From positions 1 through 64,000 of the forward strand of contig NZ_JAETZZ010000010.1 of NCBI RefSeq assembly GCF_022627325.1: a stretch of DNA of 64,000 nt, read 5' to 3'. The notes below the pieces were generated by a model. That model saw only the letters and a list, made by a program, of their open reading frames with translations, searched no databases and had not been told where the DNA came from. This document shows positions 17,737-25,047 of this stretch, one piece after another; the first letter of the stretch is position 1; the number at the start of each line of letters is the position of its first letter. The translations under genes and the position numbers were made by a program. This stretch comes from Pseudomonas putida. Its GTDB lineage: Bacteria > Pseudomonadota > Gammaproteobacteria > Pseudomonadales > Pseudomonadaceae.

Positions 17737-18588
17737 TCATTTCGCCTGCGACTGGCTCAGGTACTTGTCCACCTCAGCCTTGCCCTCCCCTGCATCCCCT
17801 GCCACCTGCCACAATCGCCGCTCGATGCCTTGTGCCAGCAAATGCCCTACCGCCGACTCGATAGCTGACAGCACGCACAACTGCGCCGGTTCGTTGGTGG
17901 TGTAGCCCACTTCTGCCTCGAGCAGTTTCTTGAACTCGATGAACTTGAACACCCCAGCGCTACGCCCCACCGAGTAGATGGTCTTGCTGGTCATCACGTT
18001 GGCCAGTACCTGCCCGGTGCGCACGTCCACCGCCCGCAGGTTGACCGTGACCTGATCGACACGGTACTCGCGGGAGATATCGATGCCCAGGTAGCGCGCC
18101 CCTTCCCCGCCGCTGCGCACATTGGTGTCATAAGCGATGATGCCGCCTTCGAGCATCAGATTGGCCGCTTGCAACGGCGGTAGCTCGGTCTGGATGTTCT
18201 CGGGTACGTCGGCCTTTTTCTGCGAGGCGCGGATGATCTTGCGTTCGGTCAGCAGGTTCTGCAGGCCTTCACGCTCCAGCACCACGAACCAGCCACTGGC
18301 ATTGAGGGCATCCATCAGCATGCTCGCCGCCCCTTGGGTGACGCTGGTGGAGAACGAGCTGGCCGGGGTCGGCTTGTATTGCCCCGTCTGGTCACGGAAG
18401 CCGTACACCACTGCCATCAGCCGGCCTTTGGGGCGTGGCATGTTGATCAGGTCATAGTAGGTCGAAGCGCGCGGGGTCAGGGTCGGGCTCTCCGAGTCCT
18501 GTTCAGCCGACATCGGCTCGCGCAGGCTGCAACCTTGGAGGCCTTGCAGGGCGGCGAGGATCAGCAAAGTGCTCAGCAGACGTTTCAT
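17737..18588 (-). CDS. csgG: Curli export pore lipoprotein CsgG
   Basis: The 283-residue lipoprotein (lipobox LQGC, Cys20) shows the CsgG fold: RPKGRLMAVVYGFRDQTGQYKP, ASGWFVVLEREGLQNLLTERKIIRA, PLQAANLMLEGGIIAYDTNV, the GARYLGIDISREYRVDQVTVNLRAVDV strand pair of the barrel, and a C-terminal helix. CsgG forms the nonameric outer membrane channel for amyloid curlins. GGGGAGAG lies ahead of the ATG, 33 nt after csgF. It is the last gene of the minus-strand operon that starts at 27.3 kb; no curlin gene (csgA or csgB) follows, only a terminator and a convergent RNase gene. Confidence 0.93.
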   Translation of the reverse strand: MKRLLSTLLILAALQGLQGCSLREPMSAEQDSESPTLTPRASTYYDLINMPRPKGRLMAVVYGFRDQTGQYKPTPASSFSTSVTQGAASMLMDALNASGWFVVLEREGLQNLLTERKIIRASQKKADVPENIQTELPPLQAANLMLEGGIIAYDTNVRSGGEGARYLGIDISREYRVDQVTVNLRAVDVRTGQVLANVMTSKTIYSVGRSAGVFKFIEFKKLLEAEVGYTTNEPAQLCVLSAIESAVGHLLAQGIERRLWQVAGDAGEGKAEVDKYLSQSQAK

Positions 18589-18621
18589 GGTGTTCTCTCC
18601 CCAGATAACAACCCTTCCCTC

Positions 18622-19035
18622 TCAGGGGTTCAGGCCGCTGACCTCAATGATCGAAACTTCGCCTGTGACGCGGTCGGTGACCTTGATGCTCAGGGCACCG
18701 GAGTCATCGATCACATCGATCAGGAAGGCATCGGTGGCCATGCTGCCGGTCTGGCCATTGCTGATGTTGTCCAGCAGCTGCGACAACATCCGCGACTCCA
18801 GCTGGTTGCTGAAGCGCTCCAGGGCCGAGGTGCCGCCAAAAGCGGAGGTGCGGTCCTTGAGGTCGGGGTCGTCATAGTCGTTCTGCGCCTGGGCGTTGTT
18901 CAGCAGCCAGGTGCCGTTGAGCGGGTTGCCGCCGAACGCCGGGTTGACCGGGGTATACACCAGTTCAGTGGCCTGGGCGGTAACGGCGCAGGCCACGAAA
19001 CAGGCGGCGATGCAGTGCGGAATACGCGTGTTCAT
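18622..19035 (-). CDS. csgF: Curli assembly protein CsgF
   Basis: The 137-residue secreted protein has a signal peptide (ending AQA) and the CsgF N-terminal signature LVYTPVNPAFGGNPLNGTWLLNNAQAQN, the segment that inserts into the CsgG pore, followed by the C-terminal beta domain. CsgF couples CsgG to nucleation at the cell surface. Its ATG overlaps the csgE stop as ATGA (19032-19035). Confidence 0.93.
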   Translation of the reverse strand: MNTRIPHCIAACFVACAVTAQATELVYTPVNPAFGGNPLNGTWLLNNAQAQNDYDDPDLKDRTSAFGGTSALERFSNQLESRMLSQLLDNISNGQTGSMATDAFLIDVIDDSGALSIKVTDRVTGEVSIIEVSGLNP

Positions 19036-19439
19036 AGCTCGTCCCTCTCCAGATCAGTGGTGTCCTGGAGCAGGCGTTGCAGCTTGCGCTGAATGACCTC
19101 CTGCTTGACCAGGTCGGCGGCCGCGACGGCCTCTTCTTTCAATTGGGTGACGTTGGGTGGCAGAAAGCGGCGGTACAACACGTCGCGCTCGAACTCCACC
19201 GTGATCAGGCTGCCCCAGCGGGCATCCGGGCGTTCGCGCACCACCAGGTTGAAATCCAGGCGGCTGGTGGCGCGCAGGCGGTCGGCGAAGTAGTAGTAAA
19301 AGTCGTGCCCGATGTGCGAGATGGTGTTATCGACGATGAAACCCTTCATCTCGTCTTCGGCATTGGCCCGCACCACATTGGGCACCCCGGCGGCCAACAG
19401 CAGGCCAAGGCTCAGGCAAAACACGTTCAGGCGTTTCAT
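19032..19439 (-). CDS. csgE: Curli export adaptor CsgE
   Basis: The 135-residue precursor has a signal peptide and the CsgE core: GFIVDNTISHIGHDFYYYFADRL, LDFNLVVRERPDARWGSLITVEF and VLYRRFLPPN. CsgE caps the periplasmic side of CsgG and selects substrate. Its start overlaps the stop of the preceding pseudopilin gene by ATGA (19436-19439), so CsgE is translationally coupled to the secretion operon, which is unusual. Confidence 0.93.
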   Translation of the reverse strand: MKRLNVFCLSLGLLLAAGVPNVVRANAEDEMKGFIVDNTISHIGHDFYYYFADRLRATSRLDFNLVVRERPDARWGSLITVEFERDVLYRRFLPPNVTQLKEEAVAAADLVKQEVIQRKLQRLLQDTTDLERDEL

Positions 19440-19963
19440 GGCGTGCCCCCCGGGCTGCTGTGGGTTTGTGCGTCAGTGGCGCTTTGGCTGAAGGCCTGCT
19501 CGGCGACGAACTGCCAGTCGCTGTAGCGCTCGAGGCCTTCGAAGCCCGACCACTGGGTGTCGAACCCACTGCGTTTGAACGCAGGGGCGTCGGAGCGGCT
19601 GTGCACACCCGTGATGCGCCCGTCGATCGAACGCAGCAGCCCCCATTCATCACTGCCGGTGACCGGGTCCGGGTACAGCCGGCGGATGTGCCGTTTCGGC
19701 TCGGGGAAACGGTTGTCCTCCACCAGGTCGGCCAGCGCCTGCGGGTACTGCGCCAGGCCTGGCGAAGCGCGGTAGTAACTGCGCAGGGCCTGGGCATACT
19801 GGCCCCCCACCCACAGCAACTGGCGCTCCTTTTCGCGCTGCGCCGCGCTGGCCCACAGCGTGCCGCTGGACGCCAGGGCCACGCTGCTGGCTGCGATCAG
19901 CAGCAATACACCCAGGTAGGTGAAGCCTTCGCAGGCCTTACCATTCAGCGAAGTGGCTGCCAT
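19436..19963 (-). CDS. Minor pseudopilin lacking Glu at +5
   Basis: The 175-residue protein has a type IV prepilin leader of 14 residues (MAATSLNGKACEG) and then FTYLGVLLLIAASSVAL. The residue at mature position +5 is Gly rather than the usual Glu, a feature of tip-type minor pseudopilins such as GspK. The C-terminal domain holds SYYRASPG, YPQALADLVEDNRFPEPKRHIRRLYPDP and DEWGLLRSIDGRITGVHS, similar to GspG/H-like small pseudopilins. GGGAGGG precedes the ATG at 19963. It overlaps the previous gene by 26 nt and csgE by 4 nt. Confidence 0.75.
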   Translation of the reverse strand: MAATSLNGKACEGFTYLGVLLLIAASSVALASSGTLWASAAQREKERQLLWVGGQYAQALRSYYRASPGLAQYPQALADLVEDNRFPEPKRHIRRLYPDPVTGSDEWGLLRSIDGRITGVHSRSDAPAFKRSGFDTQWSGFEGLERYSDWQFVAEQAFSQSATDAQTHSSPGGTP

Positions 19964-20324
19964 CTCGTGCCCTCCCTGTTGCACCGCTCTTGATGTCGGC
20001 CACGCCACCGGCCACGCCTTCAGGCGGCGGCAGCAGTTGCCAGGCATCACCGCGTTCGGTGATCGGGTCGACCGGGGTGTTGCGCAGGTAGCGCTGCTCG
20101 ACCAGTTGCTCCAGCGAGTCCGGGTAGCGACCGGTGTCGCCGTAGTAGTGGTCCAACGCCTCACGCAGTACCGCCAGGCTCTGGCGCAGGGCAGCTTCAC
20201 GGGAGCTTTCCAGGCTGTTGAAGTAACGCGGCATGGCAATGGTCATCAGCGTGGCGATGATTGCCATCACCACCAGCAGTTCGATCAGCGTGAAACCTCG
20301 GCTGCGCTTCATGGCCGTCACCAT
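19938..20324 (-). CDS. GspG-like pseudopilin
   Basis: This 128-residue pseudopilin has the cleavage motif RG-FTLIELLVVMAIIATLMTIAMPRYFNS with Glu at +5, and the GspG-like DHYYGDTGRYPDSLEQLVEQRYL region and PVDPIT. The ATG at 20324 overlaps the stop of the previous gene; an internal ATG at 20312 would give a shorter leader (MKRSRG) and is an equally possible start. It should be processed by a prepilin peptidase that is encoded elsewhere. Confidence 0.8.
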   Translation of the reverse strand: MVTAMKRSRGFTLIELLVVMAIIATLMTIAMPRYFNSLESSREAALRQSLAVLREALDHYYGDTGRYPDSLEQLVEQRYLRNTPVDPITERGDAWQLLPPPEGVAGGVADIKSGATGRARDGSHFAEW

Positions 20325-20791
20325 TGCCCGTAGGGGATGTTGTTGAGGCCTTTGCCGCGGGCCTTGGAGTACACGTCGTAAACATCTTCGCCTTCACGCG
20401 GGTCGTCCGGCCCGCTGTCATAGGCGCGCACGCCCCAGCCACCGCCGTCATCGTCCTTTGCCGCCACCAGCGGGTCGTGCGGGATGCGCCGCAGGAAGTA
20501 GAACTTGTTGCCCTTGGCGCTGCGCACATCGCGCACCCCGTCGACCAATACCTGCAGGTTTGGCGGGTAGCCACTGGCGTCCAGGCCTTTCTCGATGAAA
20601 CCTGCGTCGAAGGCACGCTTGTAGGCATCGATGGCATCGCGGATCTGGTACAGCGCCTGACGCAATTGTTGCTCCTTGGTGCGGCGCACCACGGTTTCGG
20701 TCAGCGGTGCCGCCATGCTGGCGAGCAGCCCGAGCAATGCCAGGGTCAGCACCACCTCGATCAGGCTGAAGCCTTGCACGCGGCGTTTCAT
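20318..20791 (-). CDS. GspG/PulG-like pseudopilin
   Basis: This 157-residue prepilin-like protein has leader MKRRVQG followed by FSLIEVVLTLALLGLLASMAAPL with Glu at +5. The soluble part contains AIDAYKRAFDAG, ASGYPPNLQVLVDGV and RIPHDPLVA, in line with GspG-type pseudopilins whose loop binds Ca(2+). Its start overlaps the secretin stop by ATGA (20788-20791). It is one of three pseudopilins in a row. Confidence 0.82.
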   Translation of the reverse strand: MKRRVQGFSLIEVVLTLALLGLLASMAAPLTETVVRRTKEQQLRQALYQIRDAIDAYKRAFDAGFIEKGLDASGYPPNLQVLVDGVRDVRSAKGNKFYFLRRIPHDPLVAAKDDDGGGWGVRAYDSGPDDPREGEDVYDVYSKARGKGLNNIPYGQW

Positions 20792-22665
20792 GGCCGTGGG
20801 CCCTTGCTGGCAGGCACCACCGCCATCTGGCTGTCGACAACCGGTGCATCGCCAGGCGCTTGGCCCGGCTCATCGGCCGGCAGCGCGCCGGCCGGCAACG
20901 GCTGGGCCAGTTGGCGCACCTGCATGCTCGATTCGGTACCGGTGGCGAACTCCATGTCCGAGGGGCTCTGGTAAGGCAGGTTGCGCACGATCCGCGGGGT
21001 GATCGCCAGTACCAGTTCGGACTTGCTCATGTCATCGCGGTTGCTGCCGAACAACCGGCCCAGGCCAGGGATATCGCCCAGCCCGGGGATCTTGTTGCCG
21101 CTGGAGGTCTTGTCGTTGCGCACCAGCCCCGCCAGCACCTGGGTTTCGCCGTCGTGCAGGCGCAGGCTGGTCTGGGCATTGCGGGTGTCGACCTGGACCG
21201 GGATGGTGCCCTGGCGGGTAGGCTCCAGCGGTGTGGCGTTGCTGACCTCCAGCGCCACCTTGATCGCCACCTCGTTGTTCAGGTGCACGGTAGGCTGCAC
21301 TTCTAGCTTCAGGCCGACATCCAGGTAGGTGACGCTTTCGGTGATCACCGGCCCTTGGGTGGAGGGGACCGAGGTGGCGCTGATGATCGGCACACGCTGG
21401 CCGATGTGGATGCGCGCCTGCTCGCGGTTGCTGACGCGGATCACCGGGCTGGCCAGGGTGTTGATGTCCTTGTCCTGGGCGTTGATCTTGGCCTGGGGCG
21501 CCGGCGAGATGCTGATACGCCCGGAGTTGATGCCGCGCAACTGGTCCAGCACGCTCACCGGGTTGCCCTCATCGCTGAGCACCCCGAAGGTATTGGGCCA
21601 TTGCAGGCCAAGGTCGAGGATGCGCGAGCGGGCCACCTCCATCACCTCCACTTCCAGCACCACCTCAGGGTTGGACTGGTCCTGCGACTGCAGCAGCTTT
21701 TCAGCCATGCGCACGGCGTCGGGGGTGTCGCGCATGGTCAGGGTATTGAGGCGCTCGTCAACGAATACATCGCGGGTCTTGAGCATGGTCTTGACCATGT
21801 TCAGGGCGGTATTGGCATCGATGCTGGTCAGGTAGAAGGTGCGCATGACCAGTTCCTGGTAGTCCTTGGTCTTCTGCGGCGAGTCGGGGTAGACCAGCAA
21901 GGTGTTGTCGTTGACGATCTTCTGGCGCAGCTGGTTCTGCTCCAGCAACAAGGCGATGGCATCCTCGATGCGCACCTCGCGCACGAAAATGGTGGCCTTC
22001 ATGTCCGGGCGCAGGTCCTTGTCGAAGATGAAGTTGATGCCGGCCACCTGGGACAGCACTTCGAAAATGATCTTCAGCTCGGCGTCACGAAACTCCAGGG
22101 TCACCGGGCGTTCCAGCTTGCTGCGCAGTTGCGGGAAGGGCTGCGCCGTACGCGCCTGGACGTTCTCGATATCGCTGCGCAGCATGATGCCCTTCTGGTT
22201 TTGCGGGTCCAGGCGCAGGACTTCACGCATGTAGCGCTCGGCGCCGAACAGGTCGCCCTGGCGCAGCGCAGCCTGGCCCAGCGCCACGCGGTCATCGAGG
22301 GTGCGCATCAGTTCCAGCTGGCGGATGCCCTCCTGGGCGCGGCGGTTGTTCGGTTCCAGGGTGAGCACGCGGCCGTAACCCAGGCGCGCACTCGCAAAAT
22401 CGTGGCGCATGCGGTCGCTGTCGGCCTGGCTCAGCAGCGCCTCGACCGCTTGCTGGCGGCCTTGGGCCAAGGCAATGTTCAGTTCGGTGTCGCGTGGGTC
22501 GTCGCGCAACGCCTCTTCCAGGCGAGCGATACCGGCCTCGTACTGGCCTTCTTTCATCAGCGCCTGGCTGTCTTTGCGTACCGCGCTCGACCCGCAGCCG
22601 GCAATGGCCACGCAGAGCGCCAGCAGCATGAACGGAGCAGGCTTGCACAACTTCGATGGCTTCAT
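20788..22665 (-). CDS. Secretin lipoprotein with N-terminal TPR domain (GspD/PilQ-like)
   Basis: The 625-residue protein is a lipoprotein (lipobox AIAGC, Cys24). Residues about 30-150 form tetratricopeptide repeats (EGQYEAGIARLEEALRDDP, LGYGRVLTLEPNNRRAQEGI, FGAERYMREVLRLDPQNQKG). Then follow N1-type secretin domains (VTLEFRDAELKIIFEVLSQVAGINFIFD) and the C-terminal pore (VPIISATSV, LDVGLKLEVQPTVH, IPGLGDIPGLGRLFGS). A lipid anchor can let a secretin reach the outer membrane without a separate pilotin. It overlaps the upstream PilP-like gene by ATGA. The last 60 residues are Pro/Ala-rich. Confidence 0.9.
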   Translation of the reverse strand: MKPSKLCKPAPFMLLALCVAIAGCGSSAVRKDSQALMKEGQYEAGIARLEEALRDDPRDTELNIALAQGRQQAVEALLSQADSDRMRHDFASARLGYGRVLTLEPNNRRAQEGIRQLELMRTLDDRVALGQAALRQGDLFGAERYMREVLRLDPQNQKGIMLRSDIENVQARTAQPFPQLRSKLERPVTLEFRDAELKIIFEVLSQVAGINFIFDKDLRPDMKATIFVREVRIEDAIALLLEQNQLRQKIVNDNTLLVYPDSPQKTKDYQELVMRTFYLTSIDANTALNMVKTMLKTRDVFVDERLNTLTMRDTPDAVRMAEKLLQSQDQSNPEVVLEVEVMEVARSRILDLGLQWPNTFGVLSDEGNPVSVLDQLRGINSGRISISPAPQAKINAQDKDINTLASPVIRVSNREQARIHIGQRVPIISATSVPSTQGPVITESVTYLDVGLKLEVQPTVHLNNEVAIKVALEVSNATPLEPTRQGTIPVQVDTRNAQTSLRLHDGETQVLAGLVRNDKTSSGNKIPGLGDIPGLGRLFGSNRDDMSKSELVLAITPRIVRNLPYQSPSDMEFATGTESSMQVRQLAQPLPAGALPADEPGQAPGDAPVVDSQMAVVPASKGPRP

Positions 22666-23159
22666 GGTGCGCTCCCGACAGACAACGTCTGTGACTGGTG
22701 CAAAGGCAGGTAGACCAGGCCCAGCTCATTGGCCGAAACCCGATCGAGGCGGTAGGTGTCGTCAATCACATCGCCCTGGCGCACGACGTAGAGTTTTTCG
22801 CCGCTGCGCAAGAAGATCTGCAGGTCGTCGCGATCACCCAGGCGGCCGACGAACTGGAACGGCAGCGCCGGCGCTGCAGGGGCAGCGGCGACCACCGCGG
22901 TGGCGACCACAGGTTTTTCGGTGACAGTGGTCACGGCCTTGGGTTTGGTCCACTGCTGGCGCGGGAACAGGTCACGGGTGGCCTGTTCTGGCTTGGTCGC
23001 TGGTACGCTCGCCCCCTCGGCAACCGTTTGTGTGGGCGCCTGCTTGCCAGCGCTCAGGGCCACCTCGCTGTTCTCGCCGAACCAGTGCCCCGGCGCCCAG
23101 GCCAACGCACCGGCAAGCCCCAGAAACCCCACCCACACCACTGCACGCTGAGTGTTCAT
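22662..23159 (-). CDS. GspC/PilP-like inner membrane protein
   Basis: The 165-residue protein has one N-terminal TM anchor, a Pro/Ala/Thr/Val-rich linker and a C-terminal HR-like domain (FQFVGRLGDRDDLQIFLRSGEKLYVVRQGDVIDDTYRLDRV), the fold by which GspC and PilP touch the secretin. The ATG at 23159 forms a TGATG overlap with the previous stop; the GTG at 23162 is an alternative. Confidence 0.8.
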   Translation of the reverse strand: MNTQRAVVWVGFLGLAGALAWAPGHWFGENSEVALSAGKQAPTQTVAEGASVPATKPEQATRDLFPRQQWTKPKAVTTVTEKPVVATAVVAAAPAAPALPFQFVGRLGDRDDLQIFLRSGEKLYVVRQGDVIDDTYRLDRVSANELGLVYLPLHQSQTLSVGSAP

Positions 23160-23722
23160 CACGACCTCGACAGGTAAAGGGTCATGCGCAGGCGGCCATT
23201 GAGCTCACTGTCGCCAATGCGCTTGCGCTGCAGCTCCATGTCTTCGAGCACCAGGGTCGGCAACTGGCCCAGCAGGCCGCGGACGAAACCGCGGATCTGC
23301 GGGTAGCTGCCGCGTACCGGCAGGACGATCTGGTAACGCGCCAGCTGGGTCTTGGGGTCGATACCCAGGGCGTACTCACCACGGGCCAGGCTGATGCGTT
23401 CGGCGCTGGCCAGGCGGTACAGGCGCTCGATCAGTTCGCTGGCTTCAGGTTGCCCTGGCAGTCGCTGACGCAGGCTGTCCAGCGCCTGCTGCTCTGGCTT
23501 GACGGCGATTTTCAGCTCGCCGCGCCGCACCCGCTCGACCTGGGCGCTGGCATCGGCCTCGCTGGCGCGCAGCTCGCGCAGGGCCTGCCACTGCGGCAGC
23601 ACCCCGGCCAGCGCCAGGGCGACTGCCAGCACGGCCACTGCGGCGCCGGCCAGGCCGACCGGGCCAATACGGCGCAGCTGCTCCTGCAGGATCAGGGGGC
23701 TTATCGAGTCAGGGGCGCGCAT
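23159..23722 (-). CDS. PilO/GspM-like assembly platform protein
   Basis: The 187-residue bitopic protein has a short cytoplasmic N-terminus, one TM helix (about residues 22-43), a coiled coil and a ferredoxin-like C-terminal domain (RYQIVLPVRGSYPQIRGFVRGLLGQLPTLVLEDMELQR) characteristic of PilO. With the PilM- and PilN-like neighbours it would form the inner membrane alignment complex. It overlaps the previous gene by 14 nt. Confidence 0.78.
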   Translation of the reverse strand: MRAPDSISPLILQEQLRRIGPVGLAGAAVAVLAVALALAGVLPQWQALRELRASEADASAQVERVRRGELKIAVKPEQQALDSLRQRLPGQPEASELIERLYRLASAERISLARGEYALGIDPKTQLARYQIVLPVRGSYPQIRGFVRGLLGQLPTLVLEDMELQRKRIGDSELNGRLRMTLYLSRS

Positions 23723-24251
23723 GGCCGGTCTCCCAGGTGGCAGTCAGGGTGAAGCGCACCGGGTGCTCGGGTTGGCCCGCCACCACCTCATGGTTGAGCA
23801 GCGAGACATCGCTGAGCTCGGTGCTCTGCTCCAGGCGGTGGTGGTATTGCAGCATCGCTTCCAGGTTACGGGCCTCGGCGGCAATGCGGACCTGGCCCTT
23901 GCGGGCATCAGGGGTCAGGCTGAGCAGGGCCACGTCCGCCTGGGGTTGCGCTTCAAGCATGGCGAACAGTTGCTGCCAGGGCCGTTGCAGTTGTTGGGAA
24001 ACGCTACGCATCTGCGCCAGGCGTTCGGCCTGCTCGCGGCTGGCGGCGCTGCTCTGCGGGGCGGCCGTGGCCGAGCGGCGGCCCAGTTGCAGCTCCAGGC
24101 TGTGCAGCCGGGCCTCAAGGTGGACCTGCTCGGCTTGCAGGTGCTGTTGCAGCAGCACCATCACGGCCACCACGGCGCCGCCCAAGGCCAGCAGTGACCA
24201 GGCCAGCGGGCTGCTGCGCCGGGGTTGGAATTCCAGGTCGAGGCGGCGCAT
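23709..24251 (-). CDS. PilN/GspL-C-like assembly platform protein
   Basis: The 180-residue bitopic protein starts MRRLDLEFQPRR, then one TM helix (WSLLALGGAVVAVMVLLQQ), a coiled coil and a small periplasmic domain (LLSLTPDARKGQVRIAAEARNLEAMLQYHHRLE) like PilN. The ATG at 24251 lies 1 bp after the stop of the PilM-like gene. The split into separate PilM and PilN parts follows the type IV pilus rather than the fused GspL arrangement of classical T2SS. Confidence 0.75.
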   Translation of the reverse strand: MRRLDLEFQPRRSSPLAWSLLALGGAVVAVMVLLQQHLQAEQVHLEARLHSLELQLGRRSATAAPQSSAASREQAERLAQMRSVSQQLQRPWQQLFAMLEAQPQADVALLSLTPDARKGQVRIAAEARNLEAMLQYHHRLEQSTELSDVSLLNHEVVAGQPEHPVRFTLTATWETGHARP

Positions 24252-24252
24252 G

Positions 24253-25047
24253 TCAGGCCACCGCCCGCCACATGGCGCACAGCGGGTCGGTTTCGCTGGC
24301 CGGCTGGCACAGCTGCACCGCCGCCAGTTGCGGCACGTCGCCCCGCCCAGGGGCATGCAGGTAGACCTGCGGCATGTGCTCGCCATACAGCTCGCACGTC
24401 CGCTCGATCAGCGCCTGCAGGGCTTGGTCGCTGTCGGCGCAGCCTTGGGTCAGCACCTGCTGCCAGGCACCTCCGGCGGCCAGCAGCAGCACGCTGCGCC
24501 GTGGCTCGGCGAGGACAAACAGGAAATCCCCTGCCTGCAATTGCGCTGAGCAGCGGTTGTAGGCAGCCATCAGGTACGGCTGCACCGAGCGCAGGCGCAA
24601 GCGGTTGTCCTGGGCCAGTGTCTGCAGGCCCTGCAGCAATGCCTCGGGCAACGCCGTGGCGATACGCGCGGCACCGGCTGGCTCTGGCGAGAGGACGATG
24701 CGCCAGCCGTCGAGCGGCTGGGCATAGAGGTTCTCGAAGCAGGCTTGGGCGTAGGCCTGCAGCTCGCGTGGATGGCTGATGGCAGCGCTCCATGGCACCA
24801 GGCAGAAGCGGCTGTAACGCGCCGACAGCAACACCTGGCATTGGCCTGCGCGTACGGCATGCTCGCCCAGCAGCGCAGCCAGGGCCGGCAGCGCCGCTGC
24901 CCAGGCCGGTTCGCCGGCGTCACTGGTGAAGGCGCGGCTGCCCAGCCACTGGTGCTGGTTGCCGTGCCAGCGGCCCACACCGACGCCTTCGGCGCCGAGC
25001 ACGATGCAATAACGGGTAGAGGCATGATCACGCAATGAATGTGACAC
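24253..25047 (-). CDS. PilM/GspL-like cytoplasmic protein
   Basis: The 264-residue soluble protein has an actin-like layout (YCIVLGAEGVGVGRW at the start, LFVLAEPRRSVLLLAAGG in the second subdomain) and lies between the ATPase and the PilN-like gene, as expected for PilM or the GspL cytoplasmic domain that recruits GspE. GTG at 25047 is chosen because GAGGAG lies 7 nt upstream; the TTG at 25062 is part of that ribosome site. It overlaps the end of gspE by 20 nt. Sequence similarity is weak, so the call depends mainly on position. Confidence 0.65.
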   Translation of the reverse strand: MSHSLRDHASTRYCIVLGAEGVGVGRWHGNQHQWLGSRAFTSDAGEPAWAAALPALAALLGEHAVRAGQCQVLLSARYSRFCLVPWSAAISHPRELQAYAQACFENLYAQPLDGWRIVLSPEPAGAARIATALPEALLQGLQTLAQDNRLRLRSVQPYLMAAYNRCSAQLQAGDFLFVLAEPRRSVLLLAAGGAWQQVLTQGCADSDQALQALIERTCELYGEHMPQVYLHAPGRGDVPQLAAVQLCQPASETDPLCAMWRAVA

